A stretch of DNA of 48,507 bases. It comes from Pseudomonas syringae pv. cilantro (GTDB lineage: Bacteria > Pseudomonadota > Gammaproteobacteria > Pseudomonadales > Pseudomonadaceae). The first letter of the stretch is position 1. Each line of letters opens with the position of its first letter. The position numbers and the translations under genes are program-made. Positions 9,574 to 18,314 of the stretch are shown one piece after another. The stretch covers positions 201,197-249,703 of the forward strand of contig NZ_LGLN01000032.1 in the NCBI RefSeq assembly GCF_001293775.1. Reading direction: 5' to 3'. The notes under the pieces are model-generated. The model did not search any database. It saw only the letters and a list, made by a program, of their open reading frames with translations, and was not told the origin of the DNA.

Positions 9574-9923
9574 TTGCCACTCCCTTAGAGATAGCCAAGA
9601 GCCACTCGCGTTATAAAAGTGTAAGAAAGTGTGCATTTTAATAAGCGATAGAAATGACCAGGCGGTCACGTTATAGCTGAATCGACTGAAAAACTGCTTT
9701 CTGAGGTCTTTCCGGCACGCTCGGTAAAGGTTGCCAAAGTGAACTCTGAGCGATTCAAGAAGCCGGCACTCACATCACGCTGGTCCAGCGCTCAGATGAC
9801 CGTTCGTCGGGTTCAACGGCACCTATGGCCACTGGCCAATGACCAATCTGAGTACCTTACTTGATACCTCACTATTCATGGCTGCCTCGAAAGGTGGCCC
9901 ATTCAAATGACGGAGTCATAACC
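9574..9923. other. intergenic region ahead of small secreted protein gene
   Basis: About 350 bases between the small gene upstream of pstS and the gene at 9924. I see no coding frame with a plausible start here, no terminator and no convincing promoter. The stretch around 9595-9665 is AT-rich (TTATAAAAGTG, TTTTAATAAG) and may hold the promoter for the leftward genes. Confidence 0.4.
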
Positions 9924-10202
9924 ATGATCAAGACCAAACTGACCGCGCTGACTCTGGCCGGCTTTATGGCTGTCGCTTCCGGTGCAGCGCTTGCCGAGTC
10001 GACCCCTGCTAACCCTGTCAACCCGAACGCGACCAAACTGCCAGGCAACAACACCGAGCCAATGGACCGCACCTCGTCCGAAACGCCTGGCGCCAAGAAT
10101 GAAAGCAAAGAAGCGGCTGCCGAACGTGCGATGAAGCACGACAAGGCCACCCACGGCACCCATGACAAAACCGGCGTTACCGAAAAAACCAAGACCCAAT
10201 AA
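9924..10202 (+). CDS. small secreted protein of unknown function
   Basis: A 92-residue protein starting at ATG 9924, with GGAG eight bases upstream; longer in-frame starts only add non-signal sequence. A signal peptide of about 22 residues ends ALA-E. The mature part is hydrophilic, without cysteines, rich in Thr, Lys, Glu and His, and ends KTGVTEKTKTQ. A segment KLPGNNTEPMDRTSSETPG recurs in altered form in the next gene, so the two look like tandem paralogues. The mature region is probably disordered in the periplasm. No function is assigned. Confidence 0.75.
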   Translation: MIKTKLTALTLAGFMAVASGAALAESTPANPVNPNATKLPGNNTEPMDRTSSETPGAKNESKEAAAERAMKHDKATHGTHDKTGVTEKTKTQ

Positions 10203-10329
10203 GGGTTGAGGCTGCGCGGACAGGGCTTGCACCCTGCCCGCCGGTCGGCCGTCCTGCGAATGCACCGCACTTGTTTGCGTACTCACTGCTCAATGACTGT
10301 ACCAACAACACTCATAAGAGGTATGCATC

Positions 10330-10635
10330 ATGATCGATAAAAAACTGGCAGCGTTGAGTCTCGCAGCCCTGCTGGCGTGCGTCAGCGCAGGCGCTATGGC
10401 GGGTTCGACCGGCCCCACTCATCCGGACAGCGGTGCGATGAAAGTCCCCGGCACCGGCCTGGAAAAGAATGTGGACGGCACCAGTCCTGGAACGCCGGGC
10501 ACCAGCCCTGGCACTAAAGGCATGGACACGTTGCCCGGCAAAAAAGACAGCTCCAGCGGCCAGTCTTCCGGTTCGCAGCAATCGCCCGATATGGACGATG
10601 ATGGCGACGATCAGGACGACGACAAGGCGCCTTGA
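10330..10635 (+). CDS. small secreted acidic-tail protein, paralogue of upstream gene
   Basis: A 101-residue protein with AAGAGG ahead of the ATG and a signal peptide of about 24 residues ending AMA-G. The mature part has KVPGTGLEKNVDGTSPGTPG, matching the KLPG...TSSETPG segment of the gene at 9924, then a Gly/Ser/Pro-rich stretch and a run of aspartates at the C-terminus (DMDDDGDDQDDDKAP). The acidic tail could bind metal ions, which is speculation. Its last 25 bases overlap the end of the convergent nuclease gene. Confidence 0.75.
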   Translation: MIDKKLAALSLAALLACVSAGAMAGSTGPTHPDSGAMKVPGTGLEKNVDGTSPGTPGTSPGTKGMDTLPGKKDSSSGQSSGSQQSPDMDDDGDDQDDDKAP

Positions 10636-12299
10636 TTACGGCACAGGTCTTCGCTTTGCGCGGCCCATTGCACGTAGCACACTTCAACCGGCATACCATG
10701 TTCGGCACAGAAATCCAGCCAGCGCAGTTGGTTGTCCTGAAGACGATCCCCCGGCCCCTTGACCTCGATCATCCGATAGCGACGCTGTTCCGGAAAAAAC
10801 TGGATCAGGTCCGGCATGCCGGTGCGATTGGCTTTGATGTCTTGCAACAGGCGTCTGAACCAGTGCTGCAAGTGTTCCGCAGGCAGGCAGTACAGCGCGT
10901 GCTCCAGCAGTTGCGCCGTCAATGTGCCCCAGAACACGAAGGGCGATTGCAAACCGAACTTGCTCTGGAAGTTTTCGCGAATGGTCGCCAGATAGGCGTC
11001 TGACTGCAGTTGCCCGATGCAGTCATCGAACAACGCAGCCCTGCGCGGATAGAAATCAGGGCTGTACAGGTCGCTGGGCGCACTGTGAAACGGGTGAAAG
11101 AATGCGCCCGGCAGCGGTGCAAAAATCGCCCGCCAGCACAGCAGACCGAACAGGGAATTGATCAGTGTGTTCTCGACATAATGCACCTCACCACCCTGCT
11201 CTTCTTCAAGATGCAGCCTGATCAGGCGCTCGACACTTGTTCCCGGTAACGGCGTCACTTGCAGATCAAATCGCGAAACGGTTCGAGCCTTACGTTTGCG
11301 CTCGGCAGCCAGCCCAAGCTTGCGTTGCAGCCGGGGCATGACCCGCGATAAATGCTGAGCCTCGGCATCGCTTTCCGGAGCACATCGCGCTTGCTCCGCG
11401 AGCGTCAGTGCTTCGGCGTATTGCGCGCTGAGTTCCAGCACCCTGATCTGCCGCGAACGCGCTCCGTAATAGCTGGATTGGCGGTACACCGACATCGCCA
11501 GCGGCCAATCCTTTAACCTTTCGGCCTGCTGTCCGATGCGAAACAGCAACTTCGCGCGGCGCATTTGCAACCAGGGATTGCTGCACTGGATGGCAATGAC
11601 GCGGTCGGCAAGCTCATGCAGTTCGATGCAGGTTTCCAGTGCTTCACGGCAGTCGTGCAATTGCAGGCATACGTCAATGTCGGCGCGCTCGTTGATCGCC
11701 CGCGACCCGGCCGAGAACTCGACTTTTTCGTAGCGATAGATCCCCAGATCGGCCAGCACGAACTCAGACCATTCCTGATACAGATTGCCGAAATACAACA
11801 GCCGCAATCGATTGCAGAGCGGCATGATCTTCAGGCCGAACACCGCGTCGGACAGCGATGGATGCCAGTGCTCAAGGGGCTGTGGCGTTGCATAGAGGGG
11901 CTGCAAGCGTTCGAGCCATTCGTGCTTGCGTTCCGGCCCCTTGGCAGCATGGGCCTTGAAGCACTGGCTCAATTCATCCTTGCGCAGCAGATGGAAAAGC
12001 TCGCTCAGCTCAAGCGGCGGACGAGCGTCCACCCATTGCCGTTGCAGCAGCGGCAACACCGCCTGATGAGGATCGCCAATCTCGGCATAACTCAGCTTGC
12101 TGGCCCGAAACAGCGCGCCTTTACGCATCACCATGCGCACCAGCAGCCCTTGGGCAGGCTTAGGCAAGTCAGCGAACTCATCAATGAACCGGCGTTCGGA
12201 CGCGTCGAGCAGGTCGTCGTAGCGCTGGGCAATCCAGGCGAGAACCTGGCGAAAGTTCTCCAGGTAATAAAACGGATTGTCGAGGGGCGAAGTATTCAA
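10611..12299 (-). CDS. FAN1-like VRR-NUC structure-specific nuclease
   Basis: This 562-residue protein has the length and layout of the bacterial FAN1 nuclease described in Pseudomonas aeruginosa, which cuts flapped and branched DNA in interstrand cross-link repair. The C-terminal VRR-NUC domain shows the PD-(D/E)XK motif: Pro496-Asp497, then Glu512-Val-Lys514 followed by GPGDRLQDNQLRWL. The middle is helical and TPR-like; the N-terminal part (NPFYYLENF) is the conserved start. The first codon appears to be TTG (12299), and no strong ribosome site is visible, so the start is uncertain. It is divergent from the gene at 12470. Confidence 0.9.
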   Translation of the reverse strand: MNTSPLDNPFYYLENFRQVLAWIAQRYDDLLDASERRFIDEFADLPKPAQGLLVRMVMRKGALFRASKLSYAEIGDPHQAVLPLLQRQWVDARPPLELSELFHLLRKDELSQCFKAHAAKGPERKHEWLERLQPLYATPQPLEHWHPSLSDAVFGLKIMPLCNRLRLLYFGNLYQEWSEFVLADLGIYRYEKVEFSAGSRAINERADIDVCLQLHDCREALETCIELHELADRVIAIQCSNPWLQMRRAKLLFRIGQQAERLKDWPLAMSVYRQSSYYGARSRQIRVLELSAQYAEALTLAEQARCAPESDAEAQHLSRVMPRLQRKLGLAAERKRKARTVSRFDLQVTPLPGTSVERLIRLHLEEEQGGEVHYVENTLINSLFGLLCWRAIFAPLPGAFFHPFHSAPSDLYSPDFYPRRAALFDDCIGQLQSDAYLATIRENFQSKFGLQSPFVFWGTLTAQLLEHALYCLPAEHLQHWFRRLLQDIKANRTGMPDLIQFFPEQRRYRMIEVKGPGDRLQDNQLRWLDFCAEHGMPVEVCYVQWAAQSEDLCRNQGALSSS

Positions 12300-12469
12300 G
12301 ACCAGCGTTCACACAAAGATTGGACAGACCGTCCAAGGATACTGGTTATCCGTACAGATTCCAGCTTAAACAGCTCTCGATCCACGGTCGGCCGATCAAT
12401 GGCGTGTTTCCCCGGACAGCCAGTCAGCCGTAATATTGGCGGGATATCATCGGTAGCAGAGAACAGGTT

Positions 12470-12970
12470 ATGCAACCCCCACTGGTTTATCTGGCAGGTT
12501 TTGACGTGTTTCGGGCGGACGCCATTGAACACGGTCGTTATCTCAAGGCACTGTGTATGGCGCACGGGCTTGAAGGTCTGTATCCGTTCGACAACGATGT
12601 CACGCCCGGACAAACGCCGCAGGAGGCTGCGCAGCAGATTTACGCGATGAACGTTGCGATGATCCATCGCTGCTCTGCGGTGCTGGTCAACCTGAACGTG
12701 TTTCGCGGCCTGGAGCCCGACTCGGGAACAGCGTTCGAGGTCGGCATGGCGGTGGCGCTGAACAAGCCGGTGTGGGCTTACTTCGAACCAGTGGTATCGC
12801 TGCGCGAACTGGTGCCGCATGACGAAAACGGCTTCGATCAGCACGGCTTTCTGGTCGAAGATTTTGGCTTGCCACGCAACCTGATGCTGGCCTGCAGCTG
12901 GGCGGGCACCAGTTCAACCGTGGAGCTGGGAGCCGAGGCGCTGGCGAAGTACTTGAGCGAGCGTACTTGA
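12470..12970 (+). CDS. nucleoside 2-deoxyribosyltransferase-like protein
   Basis: A 166-residue protein of the nucleoside deoxyribosyltransferase superfamily, enzymes that move or hydrolyse the deoxyribose of (deoxy)nucleosides and nucleotides. It starts with the strand VYLAGFDVF, continues with YPFDND and has the typical core NLNVFRGLEPDSGTAFEVGMAVALNKPV, in which Glu90 is the expected nucleophile. The usual Asp before the FRG-like loop is replaced by Asn. Adjacent divergent FAN1 suggests, but does not show, a link to nucleotide or DNA maintenance. Confidence 0.8.
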   Translation: MQPPLVYLAGFDVFRADAIEHGRYLKALCMAHGLEGLYPFDNDVTPGQTPQEAAQQIYAMNVAMIHRCSAVLVNLNVFRGLEPDSGTAFEVGMAVALNKPVWAYFEPVVSLRELVPHDENGFDQHGFLVEDFGLPRNLMLACSWAGTSSTVELGAEALAKYLSERT

Positions 12971-13017
12971 GCGAGCGATGAGTCCTGCCTGCAAGGGAAA
13001 CTGTGGCTGAATGCTCA

Positions 13018-13056
13018 TGTGAGAGTGAGCTTGCTCACGAAGGCGATGTGGCAGAC
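13018..13056. repeat. REP-type palindromic element
   Basis: The intergenic sequence around the palindrome GTGAGCTTGCTCAC (13025-13038), followed by GAAGGCGATGTGGCAGAC, strongly resembles the REP family scattered between genes in fluorescent pseudomonads (GAGCGAGCTTGCTCGCGAA type). It lies just after the stop at 12970 and before the convergent LysR gene. Confidence 0.65.
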
Positions 13057-13083
13057 AACGCAGCCGATGCTGGCAAAGCATAA

Positions 13084-13986
13084 TCACCCCCACCCCAGAA
13101 AATCCCCGCCGTTGTCGCGCAGCATCTGCAGCATTCCCTCTGCCGCTGGCGACAGGTAGCCGCCCTTGCGCAGGGTCACGCCAACGGAGCGTTTCATGGT
13201 GGTCTGCTCCAGCGGCACTTCGCGCAAATGCTGCATATTCTTGCCGAATTCCAGCGACTCGCGGGCGATGAAGCTCAGCAGGTTGCTTTGGGCGATCAGA
13301 CCCGGCAACAGGGAAATCGAGTTGGCTTCGATCTGCACGGTCGGCAATGGCAGACCATGCGCCGCAAAAGTTGCATCCAGCCATTTGCGTGACGATACGC
13401 TGGCTGGCGGCAATACCCAACGGTACGCGCACAGGTCGCTCATCTGCGCTGACGTCTTGAAAATCGGATGCTTTTTGCTGGCAATGACCACGGCTTCATC
13501 CTTGAGCACCGCAAAACTGGTCACGTCGTCGCTGTCCGGCACCAGCCCGCAGATGATCATGTCGAGTTGCCCGGAGCGCAGGGATTCGCGCAGCAGGTCA
13601 TCTTGGCCGATCACCAGCTTGAACGTGACGTCAGGCGTGCGCTGCAACAAGGCCGAGGTCAGTTTCGGCATCAGATACTCCGCCATGGTTGCCGCACAGC
13701 CAACGCGGATGTTGCCCACCATACCGCTGGCAAAATCCCTCACCTCGCGCTGGGTCTGCGCGATGCTCTGTTGCAACTCCTTGCCCCGCGCCTGCAACAG
13801 CTCGCCGACCGGCGTCAGCTTGATGCGCCGCCCGTCCCGCTGAAACAGCCGCGTGCCGAACGATTCTTCCAGGCGCTGGATGCTTTTGGTCAGCGCAGGC
13901 TGGCTGCGATTGAGCTTTTCTGCAGCCCGCCCGAGATGGCCGAGCTCGGCGATGGTTTCGAAATAGGTGAGATCGCGCAGGTCCAT
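13084..13986 (-). CDS. LysR-family transcriptional regulator
   Basis: A 300-residue LysR protein: helix-turn-helix at residues 1-60 (MDLRDLTYFETIAELGHLGRAAEKL, then QPALTKSIQRLEESFGTRLF) and an effector-binding domain from about 90. ATG 13986 is chosen over the TTG at 13995 because LysR proteins normally begin M-D-L-R-x-L. It is divergently arranged with the membrane protein gene at 14092, the common LysR-target layout. Confidence 0.88.
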   Translation of the reverse strand: MDLRDLTYFETIAELGHLGRAAEKLNRSQPALTKSIQRLEESFGTRLFQRDGRRIKLTPVGELLQARGKELQQSIAQTQREVRDFASGMVGNIRVGCAATMAEYLMPKLTSALLQRTPDVTFKLVIGQDDLLRESLRSGQLDMIICGLVPDSDDVTSFAVLKDEAVVIASKKHPIFKTSAQMSDLCAYRWVLPPASVSSRKWLDATFAAHGLPLPTVQIEANSISLLPGLIAQSNLLSFIARESLEFGKNMQHLREVPLEQTTMKRSVGVTLRKGGYLSPAAEGMLQMLRDNGGDFLGWG

Positions 13987-14003
13987 ATCTATCAACCAAA
14001 GTT

Positions 14004-14016
14004 ATCAATTCATGAT
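14004..14016. promoter_or_regulatory. possible LysR binding site in divergent gap
   Basis: The sequence ATCA-ATTCA-TGAT is an interrupted inverted repeat in the AT-rich gap between the LysR gene and the permease gene. Length and position fit a LysR-type recognition dyad. No direct evidence ties it to this regulator. Confidence 0.4.
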
Positions 14017-14091
14017 TATTAGAAAATAGACTTGATGAGTCCCGATGTCGATACTGTGCGCATGCGATTCATCTCATCAAGGAGAACGTCC

Positions 14092-15174
14092 TTGTCACAG
14101 GCTGCACGTGTTTCGATATCCACCCTTCCCCCGCTGGCCCAGTGGGCGGGCCTGATCCTCATGGCAGGCGCGGCTGGCCAGTTGCTCAGACTGTTCGATA
14201 TGCCTGCCGCGATGTTCCTCGGCCCCATGTTGGTTGCCATCTGTTTTGGCGTATCAGGTGCAACCATCCGCATGCCTAAACGCCTGTTCCAGCTGGGCCA
14301 GGGCACCGTGGGTGTGCTGATTGCCCATGCAATGTCGGTCAGCGTATTAATGACCGCCCTGCAATCCTGGCCAGTCATGCTGCTGGCGACGGTGCTGACC
14401 GTCGTACTCAGCGCGGCGGTCGGTCTGGTTCTGGTGCGTTTTGCCGGCATCCCGAGCAACACGGCTGCCTGGGGCACTTCGCCCGGCGCAGCATCGGCAA
14501 TGGTCGCGATGTCTGAAGATTACGGCGCCGATTCGCGAATCGTCGCCACCATGCAATACGTGCGGGTCGTCTGCGTGGTGACGGTCGGCGCACTGGTCAG
14601 CCATGCGATCGGCGCCTCGGTTGCCGATTCACCCGCCAGCGTGACCGTGGTCAACAGCATGAGTCTGCCTGATCTGGGTCTGAGCCTGACCGTGATTGTC
14701 GTCGGTGTACTGCTGGGCTCGCGGTTACCGGCAGGAGCGTTGCTGGTGCCTTTGCTGCTGGGCGGTGCGCTGCAATTGAGCGGAGTGATGCAGATCACCA
14801 TCCCGGACTGGCTGCTGCCAATCGGTTACGGCGCCATCGGTTGCTACGTCGGGCTGCGTTTCGATCAACCAACCGTGCAGTATGTATGGAGACGACTGCC
14901 GATGATGATCCTGGCCTCGCTGTTGTTGATCGTGCTTTGCGCGCTGTCGGCGTGGTTGATCGCCGAGCTGATGGAAAAGGATTACCTCTCGGTCTACCTG
15001 GCCACCAGCCCCGGCGGCCTGGATACCATGGCGATCATTGCCATCGATACGCATGCCGACGTCGGCTTTGTCCTCGCCATGCAGACCTTGCGTCTGTTCG
15101 GCGTGATTCTGACCGGCAGTTTTCTAGCCCGGCAGATCATTCGGCTGACGGACAAGCGCATCCCTGCGCTTTGA
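14092..15174 (+). CDS. AbrB-family (COG3180) integral membrane protein
   Basis: A 360-residue, very hydrophobic protein with about ten membrane helices. It matches the duplicated-module family often labelled 'AbrB' or 'putative ammonia monooxygenase', whose members are likely transporters. The two half-repeats each carry a helix-breaking GTSPGA / TSPGGLD motif (AAWGTSPGAASAM near residue 125 and YLATSPGGLDTMA near residue 305). The start is taken as TTG 14092 because AAGGAG lies eight bases upstream; the ORF extends further to 14032. Substrate unknown; the divergent LysR gene probably controls it. Confidence 0.82.
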   Translation: MSQAARVSISTLPPLAQWAGLILMAGAAGQLLRLFDMPAAMFLGPMLVAICFGVSGATIRMPKRLFQLGQGTVGVLIAHAMSVSVLMTALQSWPVMLLATVLTVVLSAAVGLVLVRFAGIPSNTAAWGTSPGAASAMVAMSEDYGADSRIVATMQYVRVVCVVTVGALVSHAIGASVADSPASVTVVNSMSLPDLGLSLTVIVVGVLLGSRLPAGALLVPLLLGGALQLSGVMQITIPDWLLPIGYGAIGCYVGLRFDQPTVQYVWRRLPMMILASLLLIVLCALSAWLIAELMEKDYLSVYLATSPGGLDTMAIIAIDTHADVGFVLAMQTLRLFGVILTGSFLARQIIRLTDKRIPAL

Positions 15175-15195
15175 TCCCGAGTTGACGATTGCCGG

Positions 15196-16440
15196 TCAGT
15201 CCAGCCCCGCCAGGGCGCTGGCCAGACTGGGTGCCAGCGGCAGCACCGGCAACAGCGTGGCCTGATAGGCGTGATAAAGGTCAGGTTTTCCTGGCCATAT
15301 ATCTTCGCTCGGCTCGTTTCGCTCATTCAGTTCGTGACGCCAGCTGCCATGTTCAATATCGATGAACAGCGTTTCGTTGAACTCCCAGAAACAGCGATAC
15401 CAGTCTTCATACTGTTGCTCGCCGGTACGCTGCAACAAAGCCGCCGCCGCAGCCGCAGCTTCGCAATGTGTCCAGTGCAGACGATGGCGAACCACCGGTT
15501 TGTTCTGCCAGTCGAGGGTGTAAACGATGCCTGGGACACCGTCGACGTCCCAACCGTAGCGACAGGCGTTGGCGAACAACTGCCGGGCATCGTCGAGCAG
15601 CCAGTCAGGATTGCTGCGCCCGGCGCGACGCCGCGCGGCTTCCAGGTGCAGCACCAGCCGCGCCCACTCAAACGCATGGCCGGGTGTGGTGCCGAATGGC
15701 CGAAAGCCATCGGCCGGGTTTTCGCGGTTGTAATCCGGCAACGGCTGCCAGTCCGACGTGAAGTGTTCGATGACCTGAAAGTTGTTGGCACCCGCATGCT
15801 GGTGGATCACCCGCTCGACGATGCTCAGAGCCCGGTCGAGCCATTGCGCGTCACCGGTGACATCGGCGAGGGCCAGAAAGGCCTCGGTGCTGTGCATGTT
15901 GCTATTGGCGCCACGATAGGGTTCTTCGTCGCTCCAGTCCTGAGAAAAGGATTCGCGCATGGCCCCCTCCTCGTCGCTCCAGAAACGACTCTGAATCACC
16001 TGTATCACATCGGACAGCAACGCATGGGCAGCCGGCCGACCGGCCACTACCGCAGAGCTGGCCGCCAGCGCGACGAAAGCATGCAGGTAAGCCTGCTTGT
16101 CGGTCTTGCCGTGGTCTTCAAGCGCTGCGCTGAACCAGCCGCCATGCTCGGCGTCATGCAGCGGACCGCTCAGGGCGGCGATGCCATGATCGATCAGCGC
16201 GGCGCAACCGGGGATACCTTGCACGTGAGCCATGGCGAAGCAGTGAGTCATGCGCGCGGTGTTCATCGTGCCGGCGGTGGCGCCGACCATCAGGCGTCCG
16301 TAGTCATCCAGGCCGCCAAAACCATTTTCCAGCTTCGCCGCCTTGGCGAAGCCCAGCAGGCGTTTGCCTTCCAGTGCCAGCCACTGATGATGGGCCGGTG
16401 AGCGTAACCAACTGCTGAAGGTGTGATTGTTATTGTCCAT
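15196..16440 (-). CDS. AGE/YihS-family sugar isomerase
   Basis: A 414-residue alpha/alpha-barrel protein of the N-acylglucosamine 2-epimerase superfamily. Its length and residues fit the aldose-ketose isomerase branch typified by E. coli YihS: the NTARMTH segment near residue 60, His183 (NMHSTEAFLA), His255 and Glu258 (GHAFEWARL) and His390 (DLYHAYQ). It should interconvert a sugar such as mannose/fructose, or a sulfosugar as YihS does. No sugar-catabolic neighbours decide the substrate. The convergent permease gene ends 21 bases away. Confidence 0.85.
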   Translation of the reverse strand: MDNNNHTFSSWLRSPAHHQWLALEGKRLLGFAKAAKLENGFGGLDDYGRLMVGATAGTMNTARMTHCFAMAHVQGIPGCAALIDHGIAALSGPLHDAEHGGWFSAALEDHGKTDKQAYLHAFVALAASSAVVAGRPAAHALLSDVIQVIQSRFWSDEEGAMRESFSQDWSDEEPYRGANSNMHSTEAFLALADVTGDAQWLDRALSIVERVIHQHAGANNFQVIEHFTSDWQPLPDYNRENPADGFRPFGTTPGHAFEWARLVLHLEAARRRAGRSNPDWLLDDARQLFANACRYGWDVDGVPGIVYTLDWQNKPVVRHRLHWTHCEAAAAAAALLQRTGEQQYEDWYRCFWEFNETLFIDIEHGSWRHELNERNEPSEDIWPGKPDLYHAYQATLLPVLPLAPSLASALAGLD

Positions 16441-16566
16441 GACGCGATGCCGCCCCCTTCAATAAGGTTTGAACCCAAACTGTACCGGAGGTCATTTCGA
16501 CCGAGGGCATAATGCGCGCCCGGTCGGTCGACGGCAAGCAGACACCACCAGTAACACTGTAGGGTT

Positions 16567-18192
16567 TTACACCTTGAAGCGTGAGACAACCAGGTTCAGG
16601 TCCGCTGCCAGGCGCGACAGTTCGTGGCTCGATGCACTGATCTGGTTGGCGCCCTGGGTGGACTGCATGGACAGATCACGAATGTTGACGATGTTTCGAT
16701 CGACTTCACGCGATACTTGCGCCTGCTCTTCGGCAGCGCTGGCAATGACCAGATTACGCTCGGAAATCTGGTTGATCGACGCGGTTATTTCGCTCAGCGA
16801 TTCGCCTGCGCCCTTGGCCAGCGACAGTGTTGCGTCCGCGCGGTCCCGGCTGATGTTCATGGAGTCCAGCGCCTGTGCCGACCCGCTGCGCATGGCGCTG
16901 ACCATCGAATCGATTTCCAGCGTTGATTGCTGGGTACGATGCGCGAGAGCCCGCACTTCATCCGCAACCACTGCAAAGCCACGGCCCGACTCGCCGGCAC
17001 GCGCAGCTTCGATAGCGGCGTTGAGCGCCAGCAGATTGGTTTGTTCGGCAATCGAGCGAATCACATCCAGCACCTTGCCGATGTCCTGAGACTGGTTGGC
17101 GAGGTTCTGCACCAGCGCCGAGGTGGACTGCACGTTGTCGGTCAGGGTCTGGATCGACTGCACGGTTTCGTTCACCCGCGTCTGCCCCGCTTGCGCCGAC
17201 GTGCTGGACTGGCTGGATGCATCCGAGGTCGACACCGCATTGCGCGCCACTTCTTCCACGGCCGAGGTCATTTCATTGATGGCGGTAGCGGCCTGATCGA
17301 TTTCGGCGTTCTGCTGGTTCAGGCCGCGATAGCTGTCTTCGGTCACCGAGTTGAGCTCGGTGGCTGCCGAGGCCAGCTGGGTGGCGGAGCTGCCGATATG
17401 GCGCATGGCATCGCGCAGATTGACCTGCATGGTTGCTAGCGCGCGCAGCAGGCGAGTGACTTCGTCGTCGCCGTCGACTTCGATGGTGTGAGTCAGATCT
17501 CCCTGGGCAACCTGTTCAGCAGCGTTCACGGCACGTTGCAGCGGACGAACGATGCTGCGCGTCAGCCACAGGGCCAGACCGATGGTGCACAGTGCGGCGA
17601 GAAGCACAAAGGCAATCACGATATCGCGCGATTTGCTGTATTGCGCCTCGGCCGACTTGCCTTCGGCATCGACTTTGGTCACATAGAAATCTGCCAGATC
17701 ATTGAGCTGTTTACCCGAGCCGTCGACGATCTGTTTCATGTCGATCAACAGCAGCTTGTTCAAACCGGCGCTGTCGCCTTGGGTGGCGAGTACAAATGAG
17801 CGATCCAGCGCGCTTCGGTACTGGCCCATGGTGACCAGAAACTGTTCAGTAAGGGATGACTCTTCAGGTGTGTCGACAAATGTCTTGAGAATGTCGAGCT
17901 TCTTGTTCAGATCGCCCAGACGCACGTCCAGCTGCCCGCGATAGGTCGGAATGCTCGCAGGGTCGGTGTCCAGCGCCATGCGCAGGGAGATCGTCCGGAC
18001 GCGCAGCATGATTTCGCGAATATCGTTGACTACCCGCATGCTCGGCAGCCAGTTGGTTTCCACGGCCACTTCGCTCTGGCGGATGGTCGACATCTGCACC
18101 AGCGCGAACCAGCCGAGCAAGGCCACCAGCAGGGAAATCAGGGTGAAACCCAGGCCTGCACGGCGGGCGATGGTGAGTGTGCGTACGTTCAT
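16567..18192 (-). CDS. methyl-accepting chemotaxis protein
   Basis: A 541-residue inner-membrane chemoreceptor. Membrane helix 1 is at about 12-34. A periplasmic domain of about 155 residues looks all-helical, probably a four-helix bundle. Helix 2 is at about 190-210, HAMP at 211-263, and the cytoplasmic signalling coiled coil extends to the end. The conserved hairpin tip is at about 379-413 ([20 protein letters not shown], then [12 protein letters not shown]). There is no C-terminal pentapeptide for CheR tethering. Ligand unknown. It is a single-gene unit with no other chemotaxis genes nearby. Confidence 0.93.
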   Translation of the reverse strand: MNVRTLTIARRAGLGFTLISLLVALLGWFALVQMSTIRQSEVAVETNWLPSMRVVNDIREIMLRVRTISLRMALDTDPASIPTYRGQLDVRLGDLNKKLDILKTFVDTPEESSLTEQFLVTMGQYRSALDRSFVLATQGDSAGLNKLLLIDMKQIVDGSGKQLNDLADFYVTKVDAEGKSAEAQYSKSRDIVIAFVLLAALCTIGLALWLTRSIVRPLQRAVNAAEQVAQGDLTHTIEVDGDDEVTRLLRALATMQVNLRDAMRHIGSSATQLASAATELNSVTEDSYRGLNQQNAEIDQAATAINEMTSAVEEVARNAVSTSDASSQSSTSAQAGQTRVNETVQSIQTLTDNVQSTSALVQNLANQSQDIGKVLDVIRSIAEQTNLLALNAAIEAARAGESGRGFAVVADEVRALAHRTQQSTLEIDSMVSAMRSGSAQALDSMNISRDRADATLSLAKGAGESLSEITASINQISERNLVIASAAEEQAQVSREVDRNIVNIRDLSMQSTQGANQISASSHELSRLAADLNLVVSRFKV

Positions 18193-18314
18193 GACCGGGG
18201 CTCTTTTTATATTTGGAGGGCAGTGTCTGACAAGGAGTTGTCAGACAACCGAAAGCGTATCGCCCCGGTCTGACGATTCTTGAGCGCGGCCAACGATAAT
18301 TCGCAGCGTTGTGA

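Noticed and set aside
11565..12650. 361-codon plus-strand frame opposite the FAN1-like gene
   Set aside because: It overlaps the nuclease reading frame and the deoxyribosyltransferase gene; the sequence is a shadow without domain features.
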